DNA of 64,000 bases from the NCBI GenBank assembly GCA_040223615.1, contig JAVKFY010000061.1:62001-126000 (forward strand), given 5' to 3'. Below the pieces are notes generated by a model. The model did not search any database and was not told where the DNA came from. It saw only the letters and a program-made list of their open reading frames with translations. The stretch's first letter is position 1. Each line of letters begins with the position of its first letter. The DNA is from JAVKFY01 sp040223615. Lineage in GTDB: Bacteria > Pseudomonadota > Alphaproteobacteria > GCA-2731375. This document shows positions 43,460 through 51,531 of the stretch, in pieces. A program made the position numbers and the translations under genes.

Positions 43460-44649
43460 CCGGCCTGATCCATCAGTTCCGACGCGGGCCAGACCAGTCG
43501 CGTGGCCGGCAGGCTCACGGTCACCGTGGTGCCGCGGTCGCGCGCGCTGGCGAGGGTCAGGCCGCCGCCATGCGCCTCGATCAATGCCTTCGATAGCGGC
43601 AAGCCCAGGCCGGTGCCCTGTATGGTCCGGTTCAACTCGCCGTCGATGCGCTTGAACGGTGTCAGCGCCAGTGGAATGTCGTCCGGCGCCATGCCGATCC
43701 CGGTATCGGTAACGGAAATGTCGAGACGTTCGCCGACCGACACGGCGACCCGCACCTCGCCCCCTTTCGGCGTGAACTTCACCGCATTGGACAGCAGATT
43801 GACCAGCACCTGCTTGAGCTTGCGCGAATCGGCGTTGAGCGACGGGAACACGCTGGGCAGGTCGACCGCCAGGCGGATCGCGCCACGGTCGGCGAACTGG
43901 CGCACCAGCATCACCGAGCTGTCGATCAGGTCGGCGACGTCGATCAGTTCGTCGTGGAGTTCGATCGCGCCGGCCTCGACCTTGGACAGGTCGAGAATGT
44001 CGTTCACCAGGTCGAGCAGGTGACCGCCCGAGCTGTGAATGTCGTGCGCGTAGTCGCGATATTGCGGGCTGCCGACCGGCCCGAAGGTCTGGTCGCGGAT
44101 GATCTCGGAGAACCCGATGATGGCGTTCAGCGGCGTGCGCAGTTCATGGCTCATATTGGCCAGGAACTGCGACTTGGCGCGGCTGGTCTGTTCCGCCCGC
44201 CGGCGGGCCTGATCGAGTTCCTGGGCGTGGTCGGTCATCGCCGCGACGGTCAGCCGCATCAGGTCCAGCGCCGCGCCGACCCCGAGATAGGCGCCGTCCT
44301 CGACCACGACGAAGCCATCGACCAGGGCACTGGCATGGTTCTCGACGAGCCGGCCGTGCACCGCCAACAGGCTCTCGTCGGTCTCGACGATCAGCGGATT
44401 GGCGTTCATCACCAGCGCGATCGGCCGGTCCATGGCCGCGGCGTCCGCACTCTCGAATCGCTGCATGAAACCGGCCCGGGCCACCAGGCCGACCGGCCGA
44501 CCGGCGTCCACCACCGCCAGCGAGTGCAGCCCGGCATCGTCGGCGAAGCGCCCGACGACCTGGCGGCACGTCGCATCGCGCGCCACCGGCGCGACGCAGG
44601 CAGCCAACTTTCTTAGATGTTGCGGCGTCACACCCAGATCACCCGCCAT
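43456..44649 (-). CDS. Sensor histidine kinase with N-terminal CBS-like pair
   Basis: A 397-residue soluble kinase. Residues about 15-135 look like two CBS-type repeats (DATCRQVVGRFADDAGLHSL, VVDAGRPVGLVARAGFMQRF; ANPLIVETDESLLAVHGRLV, FVVVEDGAYLGVGAALDLMR), which usually sense adenine nucleotides or serve as regulatory modules. The kinase core has MSHELRTPLNAIIGFSEII (H168), NLLSNAVKF, DTGIGM and GTGLGL. There are no membrane helices, so it should sense an internal signal. ATG 44649 has GGA upstream; ATG 44655 is an alternative. It diverges from another kinase gene. No response regulator nearby. Confidence 0.9.
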   Translation of the reverse strand: MAGDLGVTPQHLRKLAACVAPVARDATCRQVVGRFADDAGLHSLAVVDAGRPVGLVARAGFMQRFESADAAAMDRPIALVMNANPLIVETDESLLAVHGRLVENHASALVDGFVVVEDGAYLGVGAALDLMRLTVAAMTDHAQELDQARRRAEQTSRAKSQFLANMSHELRTPLNAIIGFSEIIRDQTFGPVGSPQYRDYAHDIHSSGGHLLDLVNDILDLSKVEAGAIELHDELIDVADLIDSSVMLVRQFADRGAIRLAVDLPSVFPSLNADSRKLKQVLVNLLSNAVKFTPKGGEVRVAVSVGERLDISVTDTGIGMAPDDIPLALTPFKRIDGELNRTIQGTGLGLPLSKALIEAHGGGLTLASARDRGTTVTVSLPATRLVWPASELMDQAG

Positions 44650-44844
44650 TCGCATTCCGCGCCGGGAATTCTTGGCCCGGTCGGGCAATTCTGGGCGCCG
44701 CTTGCTTGCGAAAAGGTTAACGCGCCCGCAACAGCGTTAACCATTCGTTTGCATTTATGACCGACGATGACTGCAAGCGCGAAAAAATGCGCCAGTGGAA
44801 ACACGAGCGGCGGGGGTTTTGATGACGAATCGAGGTCGCGATCG

Positions 44845-46518
44845 ATGACGCTACGCGACATCCAGGCCGCTGATTCTACAAACCGATTCAGTCATTTCGG
44901 CACCGTCGCCACCATTCTGGCGTTTTTCGGCCTGACCGCGATCGCCGTTGCCACGGTGCGCGGCGGCGCGCCGATGACGGCCGCCGGACTGGCCGCGCTG
45001 CTGACCGGCCTGGCGATGTGGTATCGCGAACTGCGCCGCGACCATCGCCTGCAGCTCGCCGCCGCGGCGGCCGCCGGCCGCCACGCCGCCGAGGCGAATC
45101 TGGGCGCCGTGCTCGACGACCTGCCGTGTGCCGTCGCGGTGTACGGCGCCGACGGCAACCGCCGCCAGGCCAATGCCGGATTCCGCGCCCTGCAGGCAAT
45201 CGACGGCGGCCTGGAGATAGACCCTTTGACCGCCGATGACGGCGAGCACGCACTCGCCACCGGCCAGTTGCTGCGCCTGCTGCGGCGGCCCCTGGAGGAT
45301 GGCGGCACGCTGGTCCTGATCGTCGACCTCAGCGAGCAGCGCCAGCGCGAACGCGCCGCGCAGGAGACCCGCGAGCGTTTCACACTGGCCATGCACGCCG
45401 CCAACGAGGCGCTGTGGGAATGGAACCTGCTGACCGACGAGCGCACGCTGTCGCCGCGCATCGCCGAGCTGTTCCACCTGCCGATGGAAGACGGCGTGGT
45501 TTCGGCCGCCTTGTGGCTGAGCCGCATCCACCGCGACGACCGCGAAGCCTACGAACAGCACCTGCGCGACCACCTGCAGGGCGGTTGCAGCCTGTTCCGT
45601 GGCGAGTACCGGGTGCTCGGCGACGACGACGTCTATCGCTGGGCCGTCGACCGTGGCTTGGCGTTGCGCGACGGCACCGGTCAGGCCTACCGCATGGCCG
45701 GCTCGATCGGCGAGATCTCCGAACGCAAGCAGGCCGAGCAGGCATTGCAGGAGGCCAAGGAAGCGGCCGAACTGGCGAGCCGGGCGAAGACCGAGTTCCT
45801 GGCCAACATGAGCCACGAACTGCGCACCCCGCTGAACGCGGTGATCGGCTTCTCCGAGATCATCCGCAAGGAGATGTTCGGGCCGGTCGGCGTGCGCGAG
45901 TACAAGGACTACGCTGCCGACATCAACGCCTCCGGCCTGCACCTGCTGGAACTGATCAACGACATCCTCGACATGTCGAAGGCCGAGGCCGGCAAGCTCG
46001 ACCTGGCCGAGTCGCCGGTGCTGCTGCCCAAGTCGGTGGTGTCCTGCCTGCGCCTGATCGAGGAACGCGCGGCCGCCGGGTCGGTGCGGGTGGTGAACCG
46101 CATCCCCGACGACCTGCCGCCGCTATGGGCCGACGAGCGCCGGGTCAAGCAGCTGCTGATCAACCTGCTGTCCAACGCGGTGAAGTTCACGCCGCATGGC
46201 GGTCAGGTCACGGTGGAGAGCGCGATCACCACCGATGGCGAGCTGGTGATCACCGTCGCCGACACCGGCATCGGCATGACGCCCGAGGACGTGGAGCGCG
46301 CGATGCGCCCGTTCGAGCAGATCGACGCCTCGCTGGACCGCCGTTTCGAGGGCACCGGGCTCGGCCTGCCGATCGTCAAGTCGCTGATCGAGCTGCATGA
46401 CGGCCGCCTGGAGATCGACAGCGAGGTCGGCGTCGGCACCCGCGTCAGCCTGCACTTCCCGGCCGAGCGCCTCACCGCCGGCGACGACTTCCGCCCGCGC
46501 CTGAGCGTGGTGAACTAG
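44845..46518 (+). CDS. PAS sensor histidine kinase
   Basis: A 557-residue membrane kinase. Two N-terminal membrane helices (FGTVATILAFFGLTAIAVAT; MTAAGLAALLTGLAMW) are followed by a degenerate PAS (about 85-160), a PAS/PAC pair (about 185-300: ERFTLAMHAANEALWEWNLL), HisKA with MSHELRTPLNAVIGFSEIIR (H324), and HATPase (NLLSNAVKF, DTGIGM, GTGLGL). The ATG at 44845 has GAGG upstream; ATG 44767 would add 26 residues. Its kinase core is close to that of the divergent neighbour (shared FGPVG and Y-x-DYA blocks), suggesting duplication. Confidence 0.92.
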   Translation: MTLRDIQAADSTNRFSHFGTVATILAFFGLTAIAVATVRGGAPMTAAGLAALLTGLAMWYRELRRDHRLQLAAAAAAGRHAAEANLGAVLDDLPCAVAVYGADGNRRQANAGFRALQAIDGGLEIDPLTADDGEHALATGQLLRLLRRPLEDGGTLVLIVDLSEQRQRERAAQETRERFTLAMHAANEALWEWNLLTDERTLSPRIAELFHLPMEDGVVSAALWLSRIHRDDREAYEQHLRDHLQGGCSLFRGEYRVLGDDDVYRWAVDRGLALRDGTGQAYRMAGSIGEISERKQAEQALQEAKEAAELASRAKTEFLANMSHELRTPLNAVIGFSEIIRKEMFGPVGVREYKDYAADINASGLHLLELINDILDMSKAEAGKLDLAESPVLLPKSVVSCLRLIEERAAAGSVRVVNRIPDDLPPLWADERRVKQLLINLLSNAVKFTPHGGQVTVESAITTDGELVITVADTGIGMTPEDVERAMRPFEQIDASLDRRFEGTGLGLPIVKSLIELHDGRLEIDSEVGVGTRVSLHFPAERLTAGDDFRPRLSVVN

Positions 46519-46522
46519 GGCC

Positions 46523-47545
46523 TCAGCGCGGCCACCAGTCCGGACACTTGAGGGCGAGCCAGCGGACCAGCGCGGCGTTGACCTCGACCGGGCGCTCCTG
46601 CGCCATCCAGTGGCCGCTCTCCACCACCTGTTCGCTCAAATCGTCGCACAGCGCCCGCATCGGCTCGGCCAGACGTGAATCGATGGTCTCGCACACGTAG
46701 TCGTAGGCCGCGGCCAGGAACAGCACCGGCATGGCCAGCCGCTTGTCGTTGCCGCCCTTCGACGTGTAGGCGGCGTTGGCCCGATGGTTCATGTACCAGC
46801 TATCCGGTCCGAAGAAGCCGTTGCGGATCAGCCCCTCGGCATAGCTGCGCAACTCCGCGTCGGTGACCACGTCGGCATCGCGCGGCACGTCCGGGGCCTC
46901 GCCGGCGCCGCCGAACCAGCCGCCGCTCTGGCGCACGAAGGCGGTCATCGACGGCTTGCCCTTGCCGGCCGGGTCGCCCTTGCGGAACAGCGCCTTGACC
47001 AGGTTGTAGGGATTGGCGTCGAAGGTGCTGCAAGCCTTGTCGAAATTCTCCTCGTAGAACCGCATGTACTCCCACTGTGCGTAGGGGAACTTGTCCTCGG
47101 GATAGAGCGTGCGGTCGGCCAGGGTCAGGACATGGTCCAGCCCGCGCTCCAGGCCGTAGGGGATGCACAGGTTGGCGACGCCGACGCAGCGCTCGGGATG
47201 GTGGCGCGCCAGCGACCAGACCACCGGGCTGCCCCAGTCGTGCCCGACCCAGACCGCCTTGTCGCGGCCCAGCCCGTCGAGCAGCTCCAGCATGTCGGCG
47301 ACGCTGTGCTCCAGCGCGTAGGCCTCGTGCGTGTCATAGACCGAGGAACGGCCGTAGCCGCGCATGTCCGGCGCCACCGCGCGAAAGCCCAGCGCCGCCA
47401 GCGCCGGCAGCTGATGCCGCCAGCTCAAGCTGAGTTCCGGCCAGCCGTGCACGAAGATCACCAGCGGTCCGTCGACCGGCCCGGCGGCGAGATGGAAGGT
47501 CGTGTGCCGCGCGGTGCGGACGACATGTTCGGTGATGGTCGTCAT
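46523..47545 (-). CDS. Alpha/beta hydrolase, epoxide hydrolase-like
   Basis: A 340-residue alpha/beta hydrolase. HGWPELSLSWRHQ gives the epoxide-hydrolase H-G-x-P oxyanion motif, VGHDWGSPVVWSLA carries the nucleophilic Asp (in place of the Ser of esterases), RGYGRSS is typical, and ESGHWMAQERP holds the catalytic His. The Asp nucleophile indicates an epoxide hydrolase or haloalkane dehalogenase relative. The ATG at 47545 begins family-like sequence; the frame stays open to 48250 as shadow of the cupin gene. It diverges from the cupin gene. Confidence 0.9.
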   Translation of the reverse strand: MTTITEHVVRTARHTTFHLAAGPVDGPLVIFVHGWPELSLSWRHQLPALAALGFRAVAPDMRGYGRSSVYDTHEAYALEHSVADMLELLDGLGRDKAVWVGHDWGSPVVWSLARHHPERCVGVANLCIPYGLERGLDHVLTLADRTLYPEDKFPYAQWEYMRFYEENFDKACSTFDANPYNLVKALFRKGDPAGKGKPSMTAFVRQSGGWFGGAGEAPDVPRDADVVTDAELRSYAEGLIRNGFFGPDSWYMNHRANAAYTSKGGNDKRLAMPVLFLAAAYDYVCETIDSRLAEPMRALCDDLSEQVVESGHWMAQERPVEVNAALVRWLALKCPDWWPR

Positions 47546-47653
47546 GTGCGATGCTCCCGGTTCGATCGCGCGCAGCATACACCGCCCCGGCCGGCTTGAA
47601 GCGGTCGCCGGCGGCCACGTAAACTGGGGCCAATTCCCGGGAAGGAGCGACCC

Positions 47654-48271
47654 ATGAGCGTTGCCGAGAGCATCGACCGTCTGGCCGAGCGCCAGCAGGC
47701 CATCGACACCGCCGTCGCCAAGGTGCGGCGGCTGGAATCCGAACAAGGCGTCTGCCCGCAAATGCTGGAACAGGTCCGCGAGGAGCTGATCGCGCTGGCC
47801 GGCGATGGCTCGATGTGGGACCCGGCCGACTATCCACTGGGGGCTGGCGATGCCAACCAAGTCTACCGCCTGTCGGAAGACCCCGACCACCGCTTCGCGC
47901 TCTACATGTCGGTCGGCAAGACCGGCAAGGAAACCCCGCCGCACGACCACACCACCTGGGCGGTGATCGTCGGCATCAAGGGCAAGGAGCACAACCGCTT
48001 CTACCGCCGCACCGACGACGGCCGGACCGAGGGCAAGGGCACCGTCGAAGTCACTCACCAGCACACCGTGGAGCGCGGCACCGGCGTCTGCCTGATGCCC
48101 GACGACATCCACTCCATCCACCTGGAGGGCGCGCCGCCGACCTTGATGTTCCACATGTACGGCCTGGCCATCGACCACCTGCCCGATCGCATCGCCTTCA
48201 ACGTCGCGGAAGGCACCTACTGGAAGTTCGGCGCCTCGGCTGACATCCAAGAGCCGGTGTACAAGCAGTGA
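47654..48271 (+). CDS. Cupin thiol dioxygenase-like protein (cysteine dioxygenase family)
   Basis: A 205-residue cupin. GKETPPHDHTTWAVIVGIKG gives the iron ligands H97 and H99, and MPDDIHSIHLEG gives H153, as in cysteine and 3-mercaptopropionate dioxygenases, which oxidise a thiol to a sulfinate with O2. The fold, length and histidine spacing fit. GGAAGGAG precedes the ATG. The stop overlaps the GTG of a rhodanese-repeat gene, so the two are coupled and likely handle reduced sulfur together. The exact thiol is unknown. Confidence 0.85.
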   Translation: MSVAESIDRLAERQQAIDTAVAKVRRLESEQGVCPQMLEQVREELIALAGDGSMWDPADYPLGAGDANQVYRLSEDPDHRFALYMSVGKTGKETPPHDHTTWAVIVGIKGKEHNRFYRRTDDGRTEGKGTVEVTHQHTVERGTGVCLMPDDIHSIHLEGAPPTLMFHMYGLAIDHLPDRIAFNVAEGTYWKFGASADIQEPVYKQ

Positions 48272-49917
48272 CCGGGGCCGCCCCGACCCCGGCCGACGTC
48301 AAGGCCATGCTGGCCGACGGCGGCGAGATCGCCCTGCTCGACGTTCGCGAGGAGGGCGTGCATACGCAGGGCCACCCGTTCTACGCCGCACCGATGCCGC
48401 TCAGCCGCATGGAGCTGTCGCTGACGCGCCGGGTACCGCGCCGCGACACCCGCGTGGTGCTGATCGACGACGACGGCGGCGAGCTGGCGAACCGCGCCGC
48501 CGCCCGCATGGCCGAGCTCGGCTACACCAACGTGGCGATCATGGCCGGCGGCCTCGAAGCCTGGCGCGAGGCCGGCCATGTCGTGTTCTCCGGGGTGCAC
48601 GTGCCGTCGAAGGCGTTCGGCGAGTATGTCGAGCACCACTACGGCACGCCGCACCTCAACGCCCCGGCGCTGCGGAACCTGATGGCGTCGGGCCGCGACC
48701 TGATCGTGCTCGACAGCCGGCCGCTGGACGAATTCCGGGTGATGAACATCCCCACCGGCATCGACTGCCCCGGCGCCGAGCTGGCCTATCGCGTACACGA
48801 CCTGGCGCCCGACCCGAACACGCTGGTGGTGGTGAACTGCGCCGGACGTACCCGCTCGATCATCGGTGCGCAGTCGCTGATCAACGCCGGCATCCCGAAC
48901 CAGGTGCTGGCGCTGGAGAACGGTACCATGGGCTGGCACCTGGCCGGCCTGGAGCTCGAACACGGCAACGAGAACCACGCGCCCGAACCATCGCCCGCCG
49001 GCCTGGAGAAGGCCAAGGCCTGTGCCGCCAGCGCCGCCGAACGCTTCGAGGTGCCGACCTGCGCCAAGGCCGACCTGGCCACGTGGCAGGCCGACACGAG
49101 CCGCACGCTGTACCTGCTCGACGTGCGCACGGCCGACGAATACGCCGCCGGCCACCTGCCCGGTTCGCTGCATGCGCCCGGCGGCCAGCTCGTGCAGTCG
49201 ACCGAGATGTGGTGCGCCACGCTGGGCGCCCGCGTGGTGCTGGTCGACGACACCGGCGTGCGCGCCCGGATGACCGCCTCGTGGCTGGTGCAGATGGGCT
49301 GGGACGCCCACGTGCTGGACGGCGCCCTGGACGGCGAGAAGCTGGAGACCGGCATGCCGCCGGCGCTGCCGCCCGGCATCGGAGCGGCGGCCGGCAACAC
49401 CGTCACCCCGGCCGAGCTGAAGAAGCTGGTCGACGCCGGCGACGCGGTGGTGGTCGATTTCGCGCTCTCCAGCCAGTACAAGCGCCGGCACATTCCCGGC
49501 GCCTTCTGGGCGGTGCGTGCACGCCTGCCGAACAGCCTGCCGAAGCTGCCCGGCGACGGCACCATCGTGTTCACCTCGCCCGACGGCATCGTCGCCACCC
49601 TGGCGGCACCGGAAGCCTCCGAGCTCACCGACCGCACCATCGCGGTGCTGGAAGGTGGTACCGACGCCTGGCGCGCTGCCGGCCACGACCTGGCGGAAGG
49701 GCTGGAGAACACCATCGACGAGACCGACGACGTCTGGCTCAAGCCCTACGACCACGACGATGGGCCGGTGGAGAAACACATGCGGGCCTACCTGGCCTGG
49801 GAACTGGATCTGGTGAATGAGATCGAGCGCGATGGCGACCACCGTTTCCGTCTGTTCGTCGATCCGGCGGATGAGCCGCATGACGACGACGACGATGAGG
49901 ACGATGACGACGACTAG
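48268..49917 (+). CDS. Four-domain rhodanese-like protein
   Basis: A 549-residue protein made of four rhodanese domains, starting roughly at residues 5, 125, 265 and 375. Rhodaneses transfer sulfane sulfur through a loop cysteine. Only domain 2 keeps it: NCAGRTRS, Cys191. The equivalent loops read DDDGGEL (domain 1), DDTGVRA (domain 3) and SPDGIVA (domain 4), so these are probably structural or regulatory. The tail is strongly acidic (DDDDDEDDDDD). GTG start at 48268 overlaps the thiol-dioxygenase stop. Likely role: moving or trapping sulfane sulfur linked to thiol oxidation. Confidence 0.9.
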   Translation: MTGAAPTPADVKAMLADGGEIALLDVREEGVHTQGHPFYAAPMPLSRMELSLTRRVPRRDTRVVLIDDDGGELANRAAARMAELGYTNVAIMAGGLEAWREAGHVVFSGVHVPSKAFGEYVEHHYGTPHLNAPALRNLMASGRDLIVLDSRPLDEFRVMNIPTGIDCPGAELAYRVHDLAPDPNTLVVVNCAGRTRSIIGAQSLINAGIPNQVLALENGTMGWHLAGLELEHGNENHAPEPSPAGLEKAKACAASAAERFEVPTCAKADLATWQADTSRTLYLLDVRTADEYAAGHLPGSLHAPGGQLVQSTEMWCATLGARVVLVDDTGVRARMTASWLVQMGWDAHVLDGALDGEKLETGMPPALPPGIGAAAGNTVTPAELKKLVDAGDAVVVDFALSSQYKRRHIPGAFWAVRARLPNSLPKLPGDGTIVFTSPDGIVATLAAPEASELTDRTIAVLEGGTDAWRAAGHDLAEGLENTIDETDDVWLKPYDHDDGPVEKHMRAYLAWELDLVNEIERDGDHRFRLFVDPADEPHDDDDDEDDDDD

Positions 49918-50275
49918 CGCCCGCGTCGCCTTGCCGCTGACGCTGCTGCTGGCTTCGCCGGCGCTGGCGCAGAGCCAGGGCGACACCGGCATCGGCGCCT
50001 CCATCGCCCAGGCCCAGGCCGGCATCGCCGAGGTCCGCAAGGCGTTCGACGATCAATGGGACGGCGAGGCCGGCCGCTGGGTGAAAGGCGGTATCGGGGT
50101 CGCCGGGCTGGCCGCGGCCCTGCTGGCCGCCGGCGACTCGATCGCCAGCGAGACCGGCAAGGGCACCATCCGGATCGAGGACGGCAGCGTCAGCCTCGAC
50201 TTCGGCGCCGCCGCGCCCGACCCGGCCGGCGGCGGCGCCCCGACCCTGTCGACCAGCACCACGTCGACGCGGTAA
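49904..50275 (+). CDS. Small exported protein of unknown function
   Basis: A 123-residue protein with a signal peptide (ARVALPLTLLLASPALAQ) likely cut after ALA or AQS. A helical region (IGASIAQAQAGIAEVRKAF) follows, then a hydrophobic segment (GIGVAGLAAALLAAG), an acidic beta-like stretch and a Gly/Ser/Thr tail ending STTSTR. It overlaps the rhodanese gene by 14 bp. GAGG lies just upstream of the ATG; ATG 49895 is possible. The layout resembles the protein at 54740. I do not recognise the family. Confidence 0.6.
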   Translation: MTTTSARVALPLTLLLASPALAQSQGDTGIGASIAQAQAGIAEVRKAFDDQWDGEAGRWVKGGIGVAGLAAALLAAGDSIASETGKGTIRIEDGSVSLDFGAAAPDPAGGGAPTLSTSTTSTR

Positions 50276-50279
50276 CCGC

Positions 50280-51524
50280 ATGGCACCTGCTCGTCAGGTT
50301 ACCGTCATCGGCGCCGGCATCGTCGGCCTGGGCTGCGCGCTCTACCTGCAACGCGACGGCCACACCGTCACGCTGATCGACCGCGACGGCCCCGGCGAGG
50401 GCACCTCCTACGGCAACGCCGGCATCCTGGCGACCTCGTCGGTGATCCCGAACGGCACGCCGGGGCTGTGGAAGAAGGTGCCGGGCATGCTAGCCGATCC
50501 GCTGGCCCCGCTGGCGGTGCGCTGGTCCTACCTGCCCAAGATCGCGCCGTGGCTGGTCCGCTTCCTGGCCGCCAGCCGGCGGGCGGCGTACGAGCGCATC
50601 AGTCGCGAATTGGCGCCGCTGTCGTTGCAGGCCATCGAGCACTACGAACCGTTGCTGGCCGACGCCGGCGCCCTCGACCTGATCCGGCGCCAGGGCACGC
50701 TCTACCTGTACGAGAGCCAGGCGAGCCTCGACGCTGCCGCCGAAGAGACCAACCTGCGCCGCGCGCTGGGCGTGCGGCTGGACCGGCTCGGCCCGGAGGA
50801 GGTGCGGCAGTTCGTGCCCGGCCTCGGCGCCCCGGTGGCTGGCGCCATGTACGCGCCCGACACCGCCCACACCATCAATCCGCTGGGCCTCAGCCAGGCC
50901 TTCGCCGACCACTTCCAGGCCGCCGGCGGCACCATCAGGCGCGCCGAAGTGCGCGGCTTCACCCGTGGACCACAGGGCCCGACCGCGATCCACACATCGG
51001 ACGGCGAACTGCCGGCCGACCAGGTGGTGATCGCCGCCGGCGCCTATGCGCGCCAGCTCACCCGGCAACTCGGCTGGAACCCGCCGCTGGACACCGAGCG
51101 CGGCTACCATGTGATGCTGCCGCACGCCGACATCGGCCTGCGCGCGGCGATGCTGGTGCAGGGCCGCGGCTTCGGCGTCACGCCGATGGCGGAAGGCTTG
51201 CGGCTGGCCGGCACGGTCGAACTCGGCGGTCTCGACGCACCGCCCAACTGGGACCGCGCGGAGATCCTGCTGACCCACGCCAAGCAGCTGTTCCCCGACC
51301 TCGACACGTCGGACCCGGCCCGCTGGATGGGATACCGCCCGTCGCTGCCGGACTCGTTGCCGGTGATCGGCCGCGCGCCGGATCAGCCGAACCTGTACTT
51401 CGCCTTCGGCCACGCCCATCTTGGCCTGACCCAGGGCGCGGTCACCGGCCGCATCGTCGCCGACCTGGTCGCCGGCCGCACCCCGGTGATCGACCCCCGC
51501 CCCTACCGCATCGACCGGTTCTGA
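50280..51524 (+). CDS. D-amino-acid dehydrogenase-like FAD oxidoreductase (DadA family)
   Basis: A 414-residue DAO-family flavoprotein. VIGAGIVGLGCALYLQRDGH (from about residue 9) is the FAD-binding Rossmann motif; GTSYGNAGILATSSVIPNGT is a typical DadA signature; the C-terminal FAGHAHLGLTQGAVTGRIVA-like FGHAHLGLTQ closes the FAD site. DadA enzymes oxidise D-amino acids to keto acids and pass electrons to the respiratory chain. It lies four bases after the small exported protein and seven before the monooxygenase, so an operon is likely. Substrate could also be another amine or hydroxy acid. Confidence 0.9.
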   Translation: MAPARQVTVIGAGIVGLGCALYLQRDGHTVTLIDRDGPGEGTSYGNAGILATSSVIPNGTPGLWKKVPGMLADPLAPLAVRWSYLPKIAPWLVRFLAASRRAAYERISRELAPLSLQAIEHYEPLLADAGALDLIRRQGTLYLYESQASLDAAAEETNLRRALGVRLDRLGPEEVRQFVPGLGAPVAGAMYAPDTAHTINPLGLSQAFADHFQAAGGTIRRAEVRGFTRGPQGPTAIHTSDGELPADQVVIAAGAYARQLTRQLGWNPPLDTERGYHVMLPHADIGLRAAMLVQGRGFGVTPMAEGLRLAGTVELGGLDAPPNWDRAEILLTHAKQLFPDLDTSDPARWMGYRPSLPDSLPVIGRAPDQPNLYFAFGHAHLGLTQGAVTGRIVADLVAGRTPVIDPRPYRIDRF

Positions 51525-51531
51525 GGACGCC

